A stretch of 64,000 nt of DNA from Rossellomorea aquimaris (GCA_020524245.1 JAIVLN010000001.1:682001-746000), one strand, 5' to 3'. Counted from the first letter of the stretch, positions 33,593 to 42,712 are shown. Numbers and translations: made by a program. The notes: generated by a model from the letters alone, not told the origin.

Positions 33593-34339
33593 TCATACCC
33601 GATCAATTCTGAGATCTAACACTTGAAATTGAAAGTCAAATGTCAGTTTACGAGTCGCTTCATCATAACCTTCTGTTTTATAACTCGCATCCTTCATCAG
33701 GCCATCTCTTTTGTAATTACCGATCTTGATGTCCCCAACTTTTGATGAAGCTGTTACCGAGAAATCCACATCCTCCGGTATTAGGATCTTTATATCACCA
33801 ACCCATCCCGCTAAGCGGATAGTTGTTTCCTTATCCGGAATAAAAGCCCGTGTGTAATCAAAATCATAATCCGCTATACCATTGCGCTCATCAAGATCTT
33901 CCACTTGCCAATTCTCATCTTTCATGGATACATCTGTGACAAATCCACTTTTTGCATGCTTGGACTTTTTATCCATATTGACGGAAACTTTAGGTCCTCT
34001 TCCCCAGAGTATCTTTACTCCTATATAGACGAAAAGAAGGGGCCAGAGGTTGATGATCTGATCAAGTGAGAATTCAATAAAGCCTAATCGATCCGCAGAA
34101 AGTAAACCTCCAACAACAGTAAATAGCAATCCAAAGAACCAGCTCCCAGAACGCCTTTTACTCAACCAAGCCTCAAACAGCCACTTAAGACCTAGTAATA
34201 ATAGGACAAAAGGATACAAGAAATGAATCGCTTCGTCTATTTCCATGGAAATAAGACCTAAATTGACAAGAAGTAACACTGCACCACCTAGTATAAAAAT
34301 CAGGGCTACGATAAATTGACCGCCAGAACGTAGTTTCAT
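33593..34339 (-). CDS. liaF: LiaF/VraT inhibitor of the Lia system
   Basis: 248 aa from ATG 34339. Four hydrophobic segments in the first 110 residues, then a cytoplasmic C-terminal LiaF domain (RAFIPDKETTIRLAGWVGDIKILIPEDV). It is a negative regulator of LiaRS signalling in Bacillus. The stop sits 15 bases before the chosen liaS start. liaF-liaS-liaR form a tight operon. Confidence 0.92.
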   Translation of the reverse strand: MKLRSGGQFIVALIFILGGAVLLLVNLGLISMEIDEAIHFLYPFVLLLLGLKWLFEAWLSKRRSGSWFFGLLFTVVGGLLSADRLGFIEFSLDQIINLWPLLFVYIGVKILWGRGPKVSVNMDKKSKHAKSGFVTDVSMKDENWQVEDLDERNGIADYDFDYTRAFIPDKETTIRLAGWVGDIKILIPEDVDFSVTASSKVGDIKIGNYKRDGLMKDASYKTEGYDEATRKLTFDFQFQVLDLRIDRV

Positions 34340-34630
34340 ATGACCACACACCTTTTATTTATATCTTTAAGAAGGTCCGCTTGTTACATTTTGACAAAAT
34401 AAGCGATATCCCTTCTTTTTGTTTGATTTCTATTTATAGAATACCTCCCACTCAACAAATGCAGAACGAACCCTGGTACGTTTCCTTCTCCGTCCCGAGA
34501 CTGATATTTTGATAAACCGTTTCATCGGTAGAAAGTTACTCACTTTAGCGTTTTACATTTTATGTTAAAATTTCTATATAAAGTTGGTTGTTCATTCATA
34601 AGTAGTACGTAAAGCTAAAGGGGTGACTTA

Positions 34631-35181
34631 ATGAATTTAGAGGATGTTAAACCTATAAAACGTTCCAAATTACGAATAACGTGTGGGAAAGTTTATTTTA
34701 CTATGAAACGTAGATTAATATGGATGAAGAATAAAGAAAAATACACTCGTGTCAGTTATCAAATCTTATATTTTGGATGACTATTCATACACCCCTTACC
34801 ATAACGGAAAGACATCGTCATAGTTTTGATGTGTTCCCAGATAGTAACCGCACTCAACCTTTCGGAAGCGGGGCAACTTGTTCCTATAATTATATGGATC
34901 TACAAATCGAGAACAATACACAAAACACGTACCAGCTATGTTTAAAGGTAACGGATACTCACTTAGTTGGTGAATGGAGATGTACGAATCCACAGCTACA
35001 TAGTTATAAAGTTTACGAAAGTAATCATAGAATACAGATGACTTATTGGGGAAGTTACATACGAAACAATATCATTCGTCGAAAAGTTTTTAACGGACAA
35101 AAGAAGCAAATAGACGATGAATTCATAACAGAAAATTATGCCATTATGATGTACCAGCCCTATTTAGAAACTGTCGATTAG
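34631..35181 (+). pseudogene. vanW: vanW family pseudogene (internal deletion and frameshift)
   Basis: The first frame from ATG 34631 encodes a VanW-like N-terminus (KRSKLRITCGKVYFTMKRRL) but ends at a TGA at 34778. The C-terminal part resumes in another frame at about 34750 (CQLSNLIFWMTIHTPLT) and runs to 35181 with DVFPDSNRTQPFGSGATC and DDEFITENYAIMMYQP. From the family's usual order about 100 residues between KEKYTR and CQLSN are missing, and the frame has shifted. VanW proteins are of unclear function, linked to vancomycin operons in enterococci and widespread in Bacillus. This copy is not expected to work. Confidence 0.88.
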
Positions 35182-35189
35182 TGCTTATT

Positions 35190-35227
35190 ACAAAAAAAAA
35201 AGATAATCAGCAATTGCTGATTATCTT
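35190..35227 (-). terminator. Terminator of yteA
   Basis: GATAATCAGCAATTGCTGATTATC is a near-perfect palindrome. On the minus strand it is followed by ten T. The yteA stop codon lies inside its first arm. Confidence 0.9.
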
Positions 35228-35670
35228 CCTGAGGCATTTTGTTCTTCTTCGATCTGTTCGATCGTATTTGAGGTGTCCTGACGGCGTTCGTCTGTGTGCT
35301 CATCGGGTATGGTCTTTCTTTTATCGTAAGCTCTTTGGGCTTCTATCGTTCGTTTTGCATAGGGAACGGCTTCCAACCTTTCCTTTGATATCTCTTCACC
35401 TGTATCCATGCAAATACCGAAAGTCCCTTTTTCGATACGTTCCAGTGCTTGATCGATTTCTTCTAATAACTCTTCGTCGCTTTCTTTTAAAGTCAATTCT
35501 TTCTCATGCTCAAATTCTACTGTTGCAGAATCACCCATATGGTTTTCATTACTTCTGATTTCTTCTGTATCCACGTTTTGTTCACGTTTTTGGTATCGAT
35601 TATAAACATCGTGTTTCATTGATTCTAATTGTGCTTTGAATTGTGTGATTTGTTCTTGTGTAAGTGCCAT
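35221..35670 (-). CDS. yteA: DksA/TraR-family protein YteA
   Basis: 149 aa. A coiled-coil N-terminus (QITQFKAQLESMKHDVYNRY), then the TraR-like region with IEKGTFGICMDTGEEISKERLEAVPYAKRTIEAQ. Only one of the usual four zinc cysteines is left, as in B. subtilis YteA, so zinc is probably not bound. DksA-like proteins enter the RNA polymerase secondary channel; the role here is not established. The ribosome site is AGGAGGAG. Confidence 0.88.
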   Translation of the reverse strand: MALTQEQITQFKAQLESMKHDVYNRYQKREQNVDTEEIRSNENHMGDSATVEFEHEKELTLKESDEELLEEIDQALERIEKGTFGICMDTGEEISKERLEAVPYAKRTIEAQRAYDKRKTIPDEHTDERRQDTSNTIEQIEEEQNASGR

Positions 35671-35725
35671 ATCTTCTCCTCCTTACATGCATCCATACCC
35701 TCGGTAAAACTTTGATAAACACGCT

Positions 35726-36088
35726 TTAACTAAAGAGAACCATCCATACGATCAAGGAGATCGGTACGAGTCCTAACCATGTCCAGAACCAGATTGTGGA
35801 TGCTTTGGTTTGGTCCGAAAGAGCATAAAGAAATATTCCAGGAAAGACCGTCCAGGTGACAAACAACAAAATTGCTAATAAAAATTGAATGATAGATGCG
35901 AAGTCGAAACGGTCGAAAGTCACGACAAAAAGATACGCAGGAATAGACATGATCAACGGAGTGAAGAAGCTCCAAATCAACGCTCTTACTCGGTACATAT
36001 TGAAATAGCGTCGGTTATCTTCCACATATTGAGTAAATAAACTCCAAGAATTTTCTACGGGTAATTGTATTCTTCTCGCTATTTCCAT
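35726..36088 (-). CDS. Hypothetical membrane protein
   Basis: 120 aa with three hydrophobic segments (about 37-57, 66-90, 97-118) after an amphipathic N-terminus. GGAGGG lies eight bases before the ATG at 36088. Divergent from ydjO. No family recognised. Confidence 0.65.
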   Translation of the reverse strand: MEIARRIQLPVENSWSLFTQYVEDNRRYFNMYRVRALIWSFFTPLIMSIPAYLFVVTFDRFDFASIIQFLLAILLFVTWTVFPGIFLYALSDQTKASTIWFWTWLGLVPISLIVWMVLFS

Positions 36089-36180
36089 TACATCATCCCT
36101 CCATTGGAAAATCGTTGTATCTATATTTCATGGCAAAGTGGGGTATAATAGAGATATTAAGATAAAGTGGGTGGAAGCAT

Positions 36181-36366
36181 ATGGCATTTTTCTCAAAGAA
36201 TCAGCAAGAGCCAATTCCTGAAGTCGAAACGAAAGTATGGAGTTGTACGAACCAGGATTGTTCTGGATGGATGAGAGACGGATTGTCTTTTGAAGCAAAA
36301 CCAGCTTGTCCACTATGTCAATCTGAAATGGCGTTGGAAACGCGGATATTGCCTGAGTTATCATAA
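36181..36366 (+). CDS. ydjO: Cold-inducible protein YdjO family
   Basis: 61 aa. Two metal-binding pairs are visible: WSCTNQDCSGWMRD and ACPLCQSEM, a zinc-ribbon-like arrangement typical of Bacillus YdjO. B. subtilis ydjO responds to cold; the molecular role is unknown. GTGGAAG precedes the ATG and a terminator follows. Confidence 0.88.
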   Translation: MAFFSKNQQEPIPEVETKVWSCTNQDCSGWMRDGLSFEAKPACPLCQSEMALETRILPELS

Positions 36367-36385
36367 CGGAACGCAAAACACATCG

Positions 36386-36412
36386 GAGTGGCCCAAAGGG
36401 ACACTCTTTTTT
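36386..36412 (+). terminator. Terminator after ydjO
   Basis: GAGTG-G-CCC pairs with GGG-A-CACTC around three bases, followed by six T. Confidence 0.8.
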
Positions 36413-36550
36413 GCATTCTTCCTATTCCTCCATTAATACCTTAAGCGGTTATTTTCTGAAAAATGACTAACAAATGTATATTTTCAATTAAAGCGGTAAG
36501 AATGGTAGATACATAATGTTCTAATGAACAAATTCCAAGGAGGAATAAAA

Positions 36551-36826
36551 ATGAACAAACGTGATTTAATCCAACATGTCGCTGAACAAACAGGCTTATC
36601 TAAAAAGCATTCAACTACAGCTGTCAATGCAGTAATCGATGCGATTACGCAAAAACTTACAGATGGCGAAAACGTACAATTAATCGGCTTTGGTAGTTTT
36701 GAAGTCCGCCAACGCCAAGCAAGAAAAGGAAGAAATCCTCAAACAGGAGAAGTGATTCAGATCGAAGCGACACGTACTCCTGCATTCAAGCCTGGAAAGC
36801 AACTGAAAGAAGCTGTCAAAGCTTAA
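36551..36826 (+). CDS. hup: HU family DNA-binding protein
   Basis: 91 aa histone-like protein. The ATG at 36551 has AGGAGG ten bases upstream. Family features: [41 protein letters not shown] (DNA-binding arm) and [15 protein letters not shown]. It compacts and bends DNA. This stands alone and may be a second HU gene, as the main Bacillus hbs usually lies in another neighbourhood. Confidence 0.95.
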   Translation: MNKRDLIQHVAEQTGLSKKHSTTAVNAVIDAITQKLTDGENVQLIGFGSFEVRQRQARKGRNPQTGEVIQIEATRTPAFKPGKQLKEAVKA

Positions 36827-36841
36827 CTAGAGGAACTGATG

Positions 36842-36874
36842 AAAAAAAGGGTGGCCGTTATCGGTCAACCCTTT
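36842..36874. terminator. Bidirectional terminator after hup
   Basis: AAGGGTGGCC pairs with GGTCAACCCTT (one mismatch) around six bases, with A6 before and T5 after. It also closes the convergent SDR gene. Confidence 0.85.
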
Positions 36875-36880
36875 TTCCTT

Positions 36881-37681
36881 TCATCTTAAAACCGTCCCTC
36901 CTGAAATTTTCACTGATTCACCAATGATATTTGGAGCGGCATCCGTTATGAGGTATGAAATTGTATTTGCTACCTCTTCCGGTTGTACCAACTCTCCTGA
37001 AGGATATTCATCCCTAACCTTTTGTAGTTGTTCTTCAAACGAGATCCCGTTTCGTTTGGCTCGTATTTCAAGCGCACGAATCCCCATTTGTGTGTTGACG
37101 TAACCTGGACATACTGCGTTCACACGGACACCATTCTTGATTGCTTCAAGCGCGAATGAATGCGTAAATCCGATTAAAGCGAATTTTGATCCGGAATAAG
37201 CTGTGTTACCATAAGTTCCTCTTAATCCAGATAAAGAGGATACGTTGATGACAACACCTTTTTGATGCTGCTTCATATGTTGGTAAACGAGCTTCGTCAA
37301 CATGACTGCGGCCGTAAAGTTCAATTCCATAATATATTCAAGTTCTTCTTTGGAGGTATCTTCAACAATTCCTCCCCCGGCAATTCCTGCACAATTGACC
37401 AGGCCGTAGATGGGACCAAGTTCTGCCTCAGCATTTTCGACCAGCCCTATTTGCGCCGATTCACTCGTCAAATCTGCCGTATATAAGTGGATATTCTCAG
37501 TAGGGGTGAACTCCAATAGTTCTTGTCTGAGGAGATCTAATTTCTTTGAATCCCTTGCGGTCAATGTAACTTTTCCACCCATTTTTACAACGGCCTTAGC
37601 TGTCTCACTTCCGATTCCACCGCTAGCACCTGTAATGAGAATATGACGGTTTTCAAGCGCATCAACCGAGAAAACACTCAT
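36881..37681 (-). CDS. SDR family oxidoreductase
   Basis: 266 aa classical short-chain dehydrogenase: TGASGGIG (residues 17-24), NCAGIAGGG in place of NNAG, catalytic YSGSK near 160, and PGYVNTQMG. AAAGGAG precedes the ATG at 37681. The substrate is unknown. It is single by spacing, with a hairpin-rich leader and a pair of small RNA genes upstream on the same strand. Confidence 0.85.
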   Translation of the reverse strand: MSVFSVDALENRHILITGASGGIGSETAKAVVKMGGKVTLTARDSKKLDLLRQELLEFTPTENIHLYTADLTSESAQIGLVENAEAELGPIYGLVNCAGIAGGGIVEDTSKEELEYIMELNFTAAVMLTKLVYQHMKQHQKGVVINVSSLSGLRGTYGNTAYSGSKFALIGFTHSFALEAIKNGVRVNAVCPGYVNTQMGIRALEIRAKRNGISFEEQLQKVRDEYPSGELVQPEEVANTISYLITDAAPNIIGESVKISGGTVLR

Positions 37682-37732
37682 CGCCCAAACTCCTTTGCAT
37701 AAAAACTGAGATCAATTTCATTTTTAGAAAAT

Positions 37733-37760
37733 GGGACTAACTCTATAGAGAGTTAATCCC
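37733..37760. other. Hairpin in the SDR gene leader
   Basis: GGGA-C-TAACTCT (from 37733) pairs with AGAGTTA-A-TCCC, a 12-bp stem with little or no loop, about 52 bases upstream of the SDR start. A further inverted repeat, TAAGTAC / GTACTTA, lies at about 37769-37791. There is no clear T-tail, so a protein-binding or processing role is as likely as termination. Confidence 0.4.
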
Positions 37761-37969
37761 TCAATCCATAAGTACTTCACGCTGGTACTTAGTAAACAAT
37801 ATCAATTTACCCTCCAGTCTCTGGATATAAACCGCATAGGTGCAAAATTTTTTAAAATTGTTCATCCTATTTTAATAAACGTTTACAAATCAACACTTCA
37901 TCAAAATTAATCATCTGCATTCATTTAAAGAAATGAGTCTGGCATTCTATTGAATCATTTTTAAAAAAC

Positions 37970-38044
37970 AAAAAAATGTGCAAGCCATTGCGGCTTGCAC
38001 GTCAATAAGGTATGGGCGGTGTCAGAGTTTTAAGGGGATTGTCT
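37970..38044 (-). ncRNA. Predicted small RNA, copy A of a tandem pair
   Basis: On the minus strand an extended -10 (TGCTATACT, 38050-38058) is followed after about six bases by a C-rich stretch (GACAATCCCCTTAAAACTC) and then a strong terminator: GTGCAAGCC pairs with GGCTTGCAC and is followed by ATTTTTTTG. The transcript would be about 75 nt with no open frame. The body is nearly identical to copy B, but the terminator stem differs while still pairing, which supports real structure. Confidence 0.65.
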
Positions 38045-38407
38045 ACTTCAGTATAGCATGGCTTTTCATACTTGTTTATTGGGAAAATCACCTGAATTAA
38101 CGTACTAAAACCTTATTTTTTGAAGCGCGATTTTCCCAACTCTGAGTTTCCGATCCAACCCCCAGAAAAGAGTATACAGACCCCCTTGCAACTAGTCGCT
38201 TTGGTGTATGAATGCGCCCTATCCAAAACCTTTTCAAAAAAAACGCGCAAGCCGGGGGAGGCTCACGCTAAAAAAAGGTATGGGCAGTGTCAGAGTCTTA
38301 AGGGGATTGTCTACTTCAGTATAGCATGGCTTTCCACGCTTGTTTATTGGGAAAATACCTGATAGTACATGGTGATATTCCTCCCATTCATTCTAGAATT
38401 TTCCCAA
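38007..38407. repeat. Direct duplication carrying small RNA promoters and paired 10-mers
   Basis: The block 38007-38090 recurs at 38275-38358 with about 90 percent identity. Beyond it each copy has an inverted pair, TTGGGAAAAT and ATTTTCCCAA, whose starts are exactly 51 bases apart in both copies (38079/38130 and 38347/38398), although the sequence between has diverged. The pair lies just upstream of each small RNA promoter and looks like a regulator site. Confidence 0.8.
38236..38312 (-). ncRNA. Predicted small RNA, copy B of a tandem pair
   Basis: Same layout 268 bases away: TGCTATACT at 38318-38326, a body with AATCCCCTTAAGACTCTGAC, and a terminator stem GCGTGAGCC/GGCTTGCGC followed by TTTTTTTT. 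About 77 nt. The UCCCCUU core is complementary to AAGGGGA ribosome binding sites, as in C-rich Gram-positive regulatory RNAs. Whether it belongs to a known Rfam family could not be tested. Confidence 0.65.
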
Positions 38408-38513
38408 CTCAGGTCGATCCTAGAATGTCCCTGACCATCCTCATACGACAAAAAACTCTTCCATACGTTATACTAGAAATATAGGAACTTATTCAAAAGA
38501 ATTGAGTGAGACG

Positions 38514-39308
38514 ATGAAAGACCAAATGACAACGACTCGTAAAATCCATACTTATATAGATGGTGATGTCTTTGAAAAATTTGACACCGTAGTGACAGAG
38601 TTTCCATTGACGATTGTACTGAACGGCCATGAGTTTGCTACAATGGTATGTACACCAACGTTCCTGAAAGATATGGTCATCGGCTTTTTAGCTTCGGAAG
38701 GTGTTATTCGTTTATACAAACGTGATATCGCGTCCATTACGATTGACGAAGACAAAGGTTTTGCCTATGTAGAGACGACAACAAAGATTGAGCCGACAAT
38801 ACAAGAACATACAAAACGGTTTATCGGTTCATGCTGTGGTAAAAGCAGACAGTCGTTCTATTTTCAAAATGACGTGAAAACCGCAAAGTCTTCCATGACA
38901 AAAAGAACAATCACCTACGAGCAGTGCATCGATCTCATGACGCAACTTCAATCATCAAGCAGCACGTTCCAGGCTACAGGCGGTGTTCACAATGCAGCGA
39001 TTTGTTCCCCCGAAGGAATGATCGTCTCCAGAACAGACATTGGTAGACACAACGCACTTGATAAGCTTTATGGTCATTGTTTGATGAACGATATACGCGT
39101 CCAGGATAAAATTTTAGTATTCAGTGGCAGAATTTCATCTGAGATTTTGTTGAAAGCAGCCAAAATTGGAGTTGGAATTCTATTGTCCAAGTCTGCTCCG
39201 ACTGAACTAGCACTACAAGCAGCAGAAGATTTGAACATTACTACAGCCGGTTTTATCAGGGGAAATCGGGTTAACGTATATACACATCCAGAACGGATCG
39301 TCTTATAA
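38514..39308 (+). CDS. fdhD: Formate dehydrogenase accessory sulfurtransferase FdhD
   Basis: 264 aa from ATG 38514. FdhD passes sulfur to the molybdenum cofactor of formate dehydrogenase. Visible features: EFPLTIVLNG, FLASEGVI, the reactive GSCCGKSR (two adjacent Cys), ATGGVHNAAI, DIGRHNALDKLYG and FSGRISSEILLKAAKIG. The ribosome site is weak. moaA follows 32 bases later, so the pair serves molybdoenzyme maturation; the dehydrogenase itself is not in the window. Confidence 0.93.
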   Translation: MKDQMTTTRKIHTYIDGDVFEKFDTVVTEFPLTIVLNGHEFATMVCTPTFLKDMVIGFLASEGVIRLYKRDIASITIDEDKGFAYVETTTKIEPTIQEHTKRFIGSCCGKSRQSFYFQNDVKTAKSSMTKRTITYEQCIDLMTQLQSSSSTFQATGGVHNAAICSPEGMIVSRTDIGRHNALDKLYGHCLMNDIRVQDKILVFSGRISSEILLKAAKIGVGILLSKSAPTELALQAAEDLNITTAGFIRGNRVNVYTHPERIVL

Positions 39309-39340
39309 CCTGCATTACATAAAGGAGGTGCATTCAACGG

Positions 39341-40348
39341 ATGAGCATCTTGGACCAACATAAACGTCCTCTGCGGGATTTACGAATATCCGTAACCGAT
39401 CGTTGTAACTTTCGGTGTCATTATTGTATGCCAGCAGAAGTGTTCGGACCGGATTACGAGTTTTTGAAGAAGAACATGCTGCTCAGCTTTGAAGAGATTT
39501 CGAGATTAGCAAAATTGTTCCGCAAACGAGCCGGAATTAAAAAATTGCGGATTACTGGCGGTGAACCATTAATGAGGCGAGATCTTCCTGTACTGATTTC
39601 TCAGCTCTCTTCCATTGAAGGTATCGAAGACATCGCCATGACGACGAACGGTTCCCTCTTACCTAAATTTGCTGAACAGCTGAAAAGTGCAGGATTGGAC
39701 AGAGTGACAATCAGTCTCGATACACTCGATGACGAACGTTTTAAGAAAATAAACGGTCGTGATGTATCGGTTGAGACCGTTTTGAAAGGTATAGAAGCTG
39801 CAAAAGCCGCAGGACTGTCCATAAAAATGAATATGGTCGTCCAAAAAGGGGTCAACGATAAAGATATTATCCCTATGGCGAAGTATTTCAGACAACAAGG
39901 TCATATCCTTCGGTTTATCGAGTACATGGATGTCGGCAACTCCAATGGTTGGAAGATGGATGATGTGTTTTCGAAGAAAGAGATCATAGAACGGATCAAC
40001 GACGTTATGCCGATTGAACCGATCGAACCGAATTATACGGGAGAAGTCGCAACTCGATACCGTTACGTAGACTCAGATGATGAAATCGGAATCATCTCTT
40101 CTGTAACGGATGCGTTTTGTTCCGCTTGCAACCGATCTAGGCTATCTGCTGAAGGGAAACTGTACACTTGCTTATTTTCAGTAAAGGGACATGATTTACG
40201 GGGTCCATTAAGAAACGGTTATAGCGATGAAGAAATGATGGACTTGATCGGAAATATTTGGTCCCACCGTAATGATCGTTATTCAGAAGAACGAACCCAT
40301 CATACAAAACGAGATTCAAAAGTAGAAATGTCGCATATTGGCGGTTAA
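39341..40348 (+). CDS. moaA: GTP 3',8-cyclase MoaA
   Basis: 335 aa radical SAM enzyme, first step of molybdopterin synthesis. The N-terminal iron-sulfur site is [12 protein letters not shown]; the C-terminal cluster is [32 protein letters not shown] is the SAM-binding GGE motif. It ends in SHIGG, the conserved GG tail. AAAGGAGG lies upstream of the ATG. A terminator follows. Confidence 0.96.
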   Translation: MSILDQHKRPLRDLRISVTDRCNFRCHYCMPAEVFGPDYEFLKKNMLLSFEEISRLAKLFRKRAGIKKLRITGGEPLMRRDLPVLISQLSSIEGIEDIAMTTNGSLLPKFAEQLKSAGLDRVTISLDTLDDERFKKINGRDVSVETVLKGIEAAKAAGLSIKMNMVVQKGVNDKDIIPMAKYFRQQGHILRFIEYMDVGNSNGWKMDDVFSKKEIIERINDVMPIEPIEPNYTGEVATRYRYVDSDDEIGIISSVTDAFCSACNRSRLSAEGKLYTCLFSVKGHDLRGPLRNGYSDEEMMDLIGNIWSHRNDRYSEERTHHTKRDSKVEMSHIGG

Positions 40349-40349
40349 A

Positions 40350-40384
40350 AATGGAGAACATTTATCGTTCTCCATTTCTTTTTA
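40350..40384 (+). terminator. Terminator after moaA
   Basis: AAATGGAGAAC pairs with GTTCTCCATTT around seven bases, followed by CTTTTT. Confidence 0.9.
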
Positions 40385-40512
40385 CACATACAATATCCTA
40401 TTGTCTGTATCCAAATGTTCAGAAATGAGTTACCATTGTACTAGGTATTTACAGATGTTTTTGTATATTTCGAACGAAATCGACACCATTATTCGTTATT
40501 AAGGGTGATAAT

Positions 40513-41376
40513 ATGGCATTAACGAAGTCTCCGTCCTACTCCAATATAGAAGAAGCATCGAAAGACGTACTCGAACTGATCAGCCGCTTTGTTGACGTGA
40601 ATACCTTTTTCGTGGCGAAAAACGATAAGCATGATGTGGATATCATCCAATCTTACAATCGTGATGAAGTAATTCTTGAAGCAGGTTTTGAAACACTTTA
40701 CCGTGATTCCTACTGACAATTCATTGTAGAAGGTGGTCGTGAACCCCTTATTATTGAAAACCTGCTTGAACATGACTCTACTAGAGATATGACTGTCACT
40801 AAAAGTTTGGGCGGCGGTTCTCTGATTGGCATGCCAATCTATTATAGTAACGGCGAGAACTTTGGAACACTATGCGGTATGGATCTTCGTCCGCATCATT
40901 TTACAGAAGATCATATTGAATTATTCGAAGCGATGGCTAATCTGCTTGGCAAAGTGTTGGATTTAGAAAGAGCGGATTCCAAGATTCAAACACTGGCCGT
41001 TCCTTTTGTCCCGATATCCGATGAAGTTGCGATTTTGCCGATAATCGGTGATGTAGATGAAGAACGAACCAATCAGATTATGGAAATTAGCTTGGAAGAA
41101 AGCGTCCATCATACTCTGGAATATCTCATTCTGGATCTTTCAGGACTCATCAGCATCGATTCCAACAGCACCATAAACCTGCTGAAAATCGGAAAGTCCT
41201 TAAGATTGTTAGGCGTAAAGACCATATTGACAGGTATACGTCCCGACATTGCCATGATGGCTGTCAGAGGGAACAGTGATTTCGAACAGCTGATGGTCAA
41301 AGCCGACCTCAATCAAGCCCTAGAATCCATAGGTTACACCTTGGTCAAAAATATGAATGAAAAGTCAGGCCACTAG
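40513..41376 (+). pseudogene. GAF-STAS protein (RsbR-like) with in-frame TGA
   Basis: One frame runs from ATG 40513 to TAG 41376 with a single TGA at 40714-40716. Before it is the first part of a GAF domain ending LYRDSY, after it QFIVEGGREPLII. GAF domains of this group usually have DSYC here, so a Cys codon (TGC/TGT) has probably become TGA. The C-terminal STAS domain has DLSGLISIDSNS, with Ser at the phosphorylatable position. Intact relatives are stressosome components. The last 195 residues could be made alone from 40789, but no good ribosome site is seen. Confidence 0.8.
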
Positions 41377-41392
41377 AGCCTGACTTTCTTTA
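41361..41392. terminator. Bidirectional terminator between the GAF-STAS and anti-sigma genes
   Basis: AAAGTCAGGC pairs with GCCTGACTTT around seven bases, with the GAF-STAS stop in the loop, followed by CTTTATTT. Confidence 0.88.
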
Positions 41393-42712
41393 TTTGATTC
41401 GGATTTTGAACGGGTCTTTAATTCGGTTGGGATAGTCGGTGATTTTTAGTACAATCTTATCTCTTATTTTGGGATTATGGATCGTGTACAAGTACTCAAA
41501 ATTCTTAGTACCATCTAAGGAAGAAAACCCGATTGAAACCTCGGTATCTTCATCCATATTTGTAGGTATGTGATCAAATAATTCCGATATCATTTGATCC
41601 GGTTCCGCTTTTTCCACATGGAATACAAGCTGGATATTGTTTTGTTCCTTGTTGATTTCTTTCAGCTGTAGTCGACCATCATCTGGTGCTTGTAGCAATT
41701 TTTCTTCTTTTACATCGACTACGACTTCTCTTTCTTCTTTATTTAATGAACGAATCATGCTTCCTACCAGGTACAATTCTTCTGGTTTCGTGAAGTAATT
41801 ACTCTGGAAGAAAAGCGTAAAGTGATTTTCTGACCCGGTGCTAACAATTCCATTCTGAATCCGATCCCAAATTTCTCCATTCTCGTTCACTATTCTCAAA
41901 TCTTCAAATGCAAACAGTTGGTTTGAATTGTTTTTATCAAATTGAACATCAAGGCCTATCAAGGTCGGATCAATAACCACTTTATTTAAATGAATGGTTT
42001 GTTCTTTCATACTTACTTTCTTATCGAGTTGAATGATTTCTCGTGTATTCTCGTACCATTCCTTTTGTATAGGAATTTCGAGGTTCCAGGTCCCGGCAAG
42101 AACTTCGCCTTTGTCTGGAGTATCAAAATGCTCCTCTGTGTTCACAATTTTTGCGCTTACTAATAGGGTAGATGGAACGTTTTCATCGTGAAGATTAATA
42201 GAAATTTTCCCATTCATTTTCTCTTCTTTCTGGAAATCCACCGATTCATTCGGATCTGAGTAACTAAAACTCACCTCTAAGTCTTCACCGTTCTCATCAT
42301 GAAACATCACATCTTTTAAATGCGGGAAATTGTACCGATTGGAAGCCTCAATAGAATAGAACAAAAGAATACGAGCTTGATCAACTATCATGCGCTCTAC
42401 TGTGAAAACGACGTCATCGTGTTTACTCTTCACGTCCACTTCATGGATAAACTCATTCTTTATTGCATCCTCAAGACCTTGATCTCCTTCAATCATTTTT
42501 ACGATTGCCTCCATGCCAGGGATAGATTTGACTGTATTTGCGAAAGCGGGAGATACCTTGATAGACGTGACAAACAGAAAAATGACGGCAATACTGCTCA
42601 ACAAACTAATGATGGATCTCTGTTTTCTTTTTTTGTAGCATTTTCCTTTCTGAATTCCACTCTCAATATAGTCATCAATATTTTGAGGTGTTTGCAAATG
42701 TTTATCTTCCAT
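41390..42712 (-). CDS. DUF4179-type membrane anti-sigma factor
   Basis: 440 aa. A short cytoplasmic N-terminus with DDYIESGIQKGKCYKKRK, one membrane helix at about 34-54, and a large outer domain starting SPAFANTVKSIPGMEAIVK, the hallmark of DUF4179 proteins. Its 5' end overlaps the ECF sigma gene by 11 bases, so it most likely sequesters that sigma factor until an outside signal arrives. The signal is unknown. Confidence 0.85.
   Translation of the reverse strand: MEDKHLQTPQNIDDYIESGIQKGKCYKKRKQRSIISLLSSIAVIFLFVTSIKVSPAFANTVKSIPGMEAIVKMIEGDQGLEDAIKNEFIHEVDVKSKHDDVVFTVERMIVDQARILLFYSIEASNRYNFPHLKDVMFHDENGEDLEVSFSYSDPNESVDFQKEEKMNGKISINLHDENVPSTLLVSAKIVNTEEHFDTPDKGEVLAGTWNLEIPIQKEWYENTREIIQLDKKVSMKEQTIHLNKVVIDPTLIGLDVQFDKNNSNQLFAFEDLRIVNENGEIWDRIQNGIVSTGSENHFTLFFQSNYFTKPEELYLVGSMIRSLNKEEREVVVDVKEEKLLQAPDDGRLQLKEINKEQNNIQLVFHVEKAEPDQMISELFDHIPTNMDEDTEVSIGFSSLDGTKNFEYLYTIHNPKIRDKIVLKITDYPNRIKDPFKIRIK

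Noticed and set aside
40714-40760. Selenocysteine insertion element after the in-frame TGA
   Set aside because: The only nearby fold (AAGGTGGT/AACCCCTT) has mismatches and poor spacing; a nonsense mutation or sequence error explains the data better.
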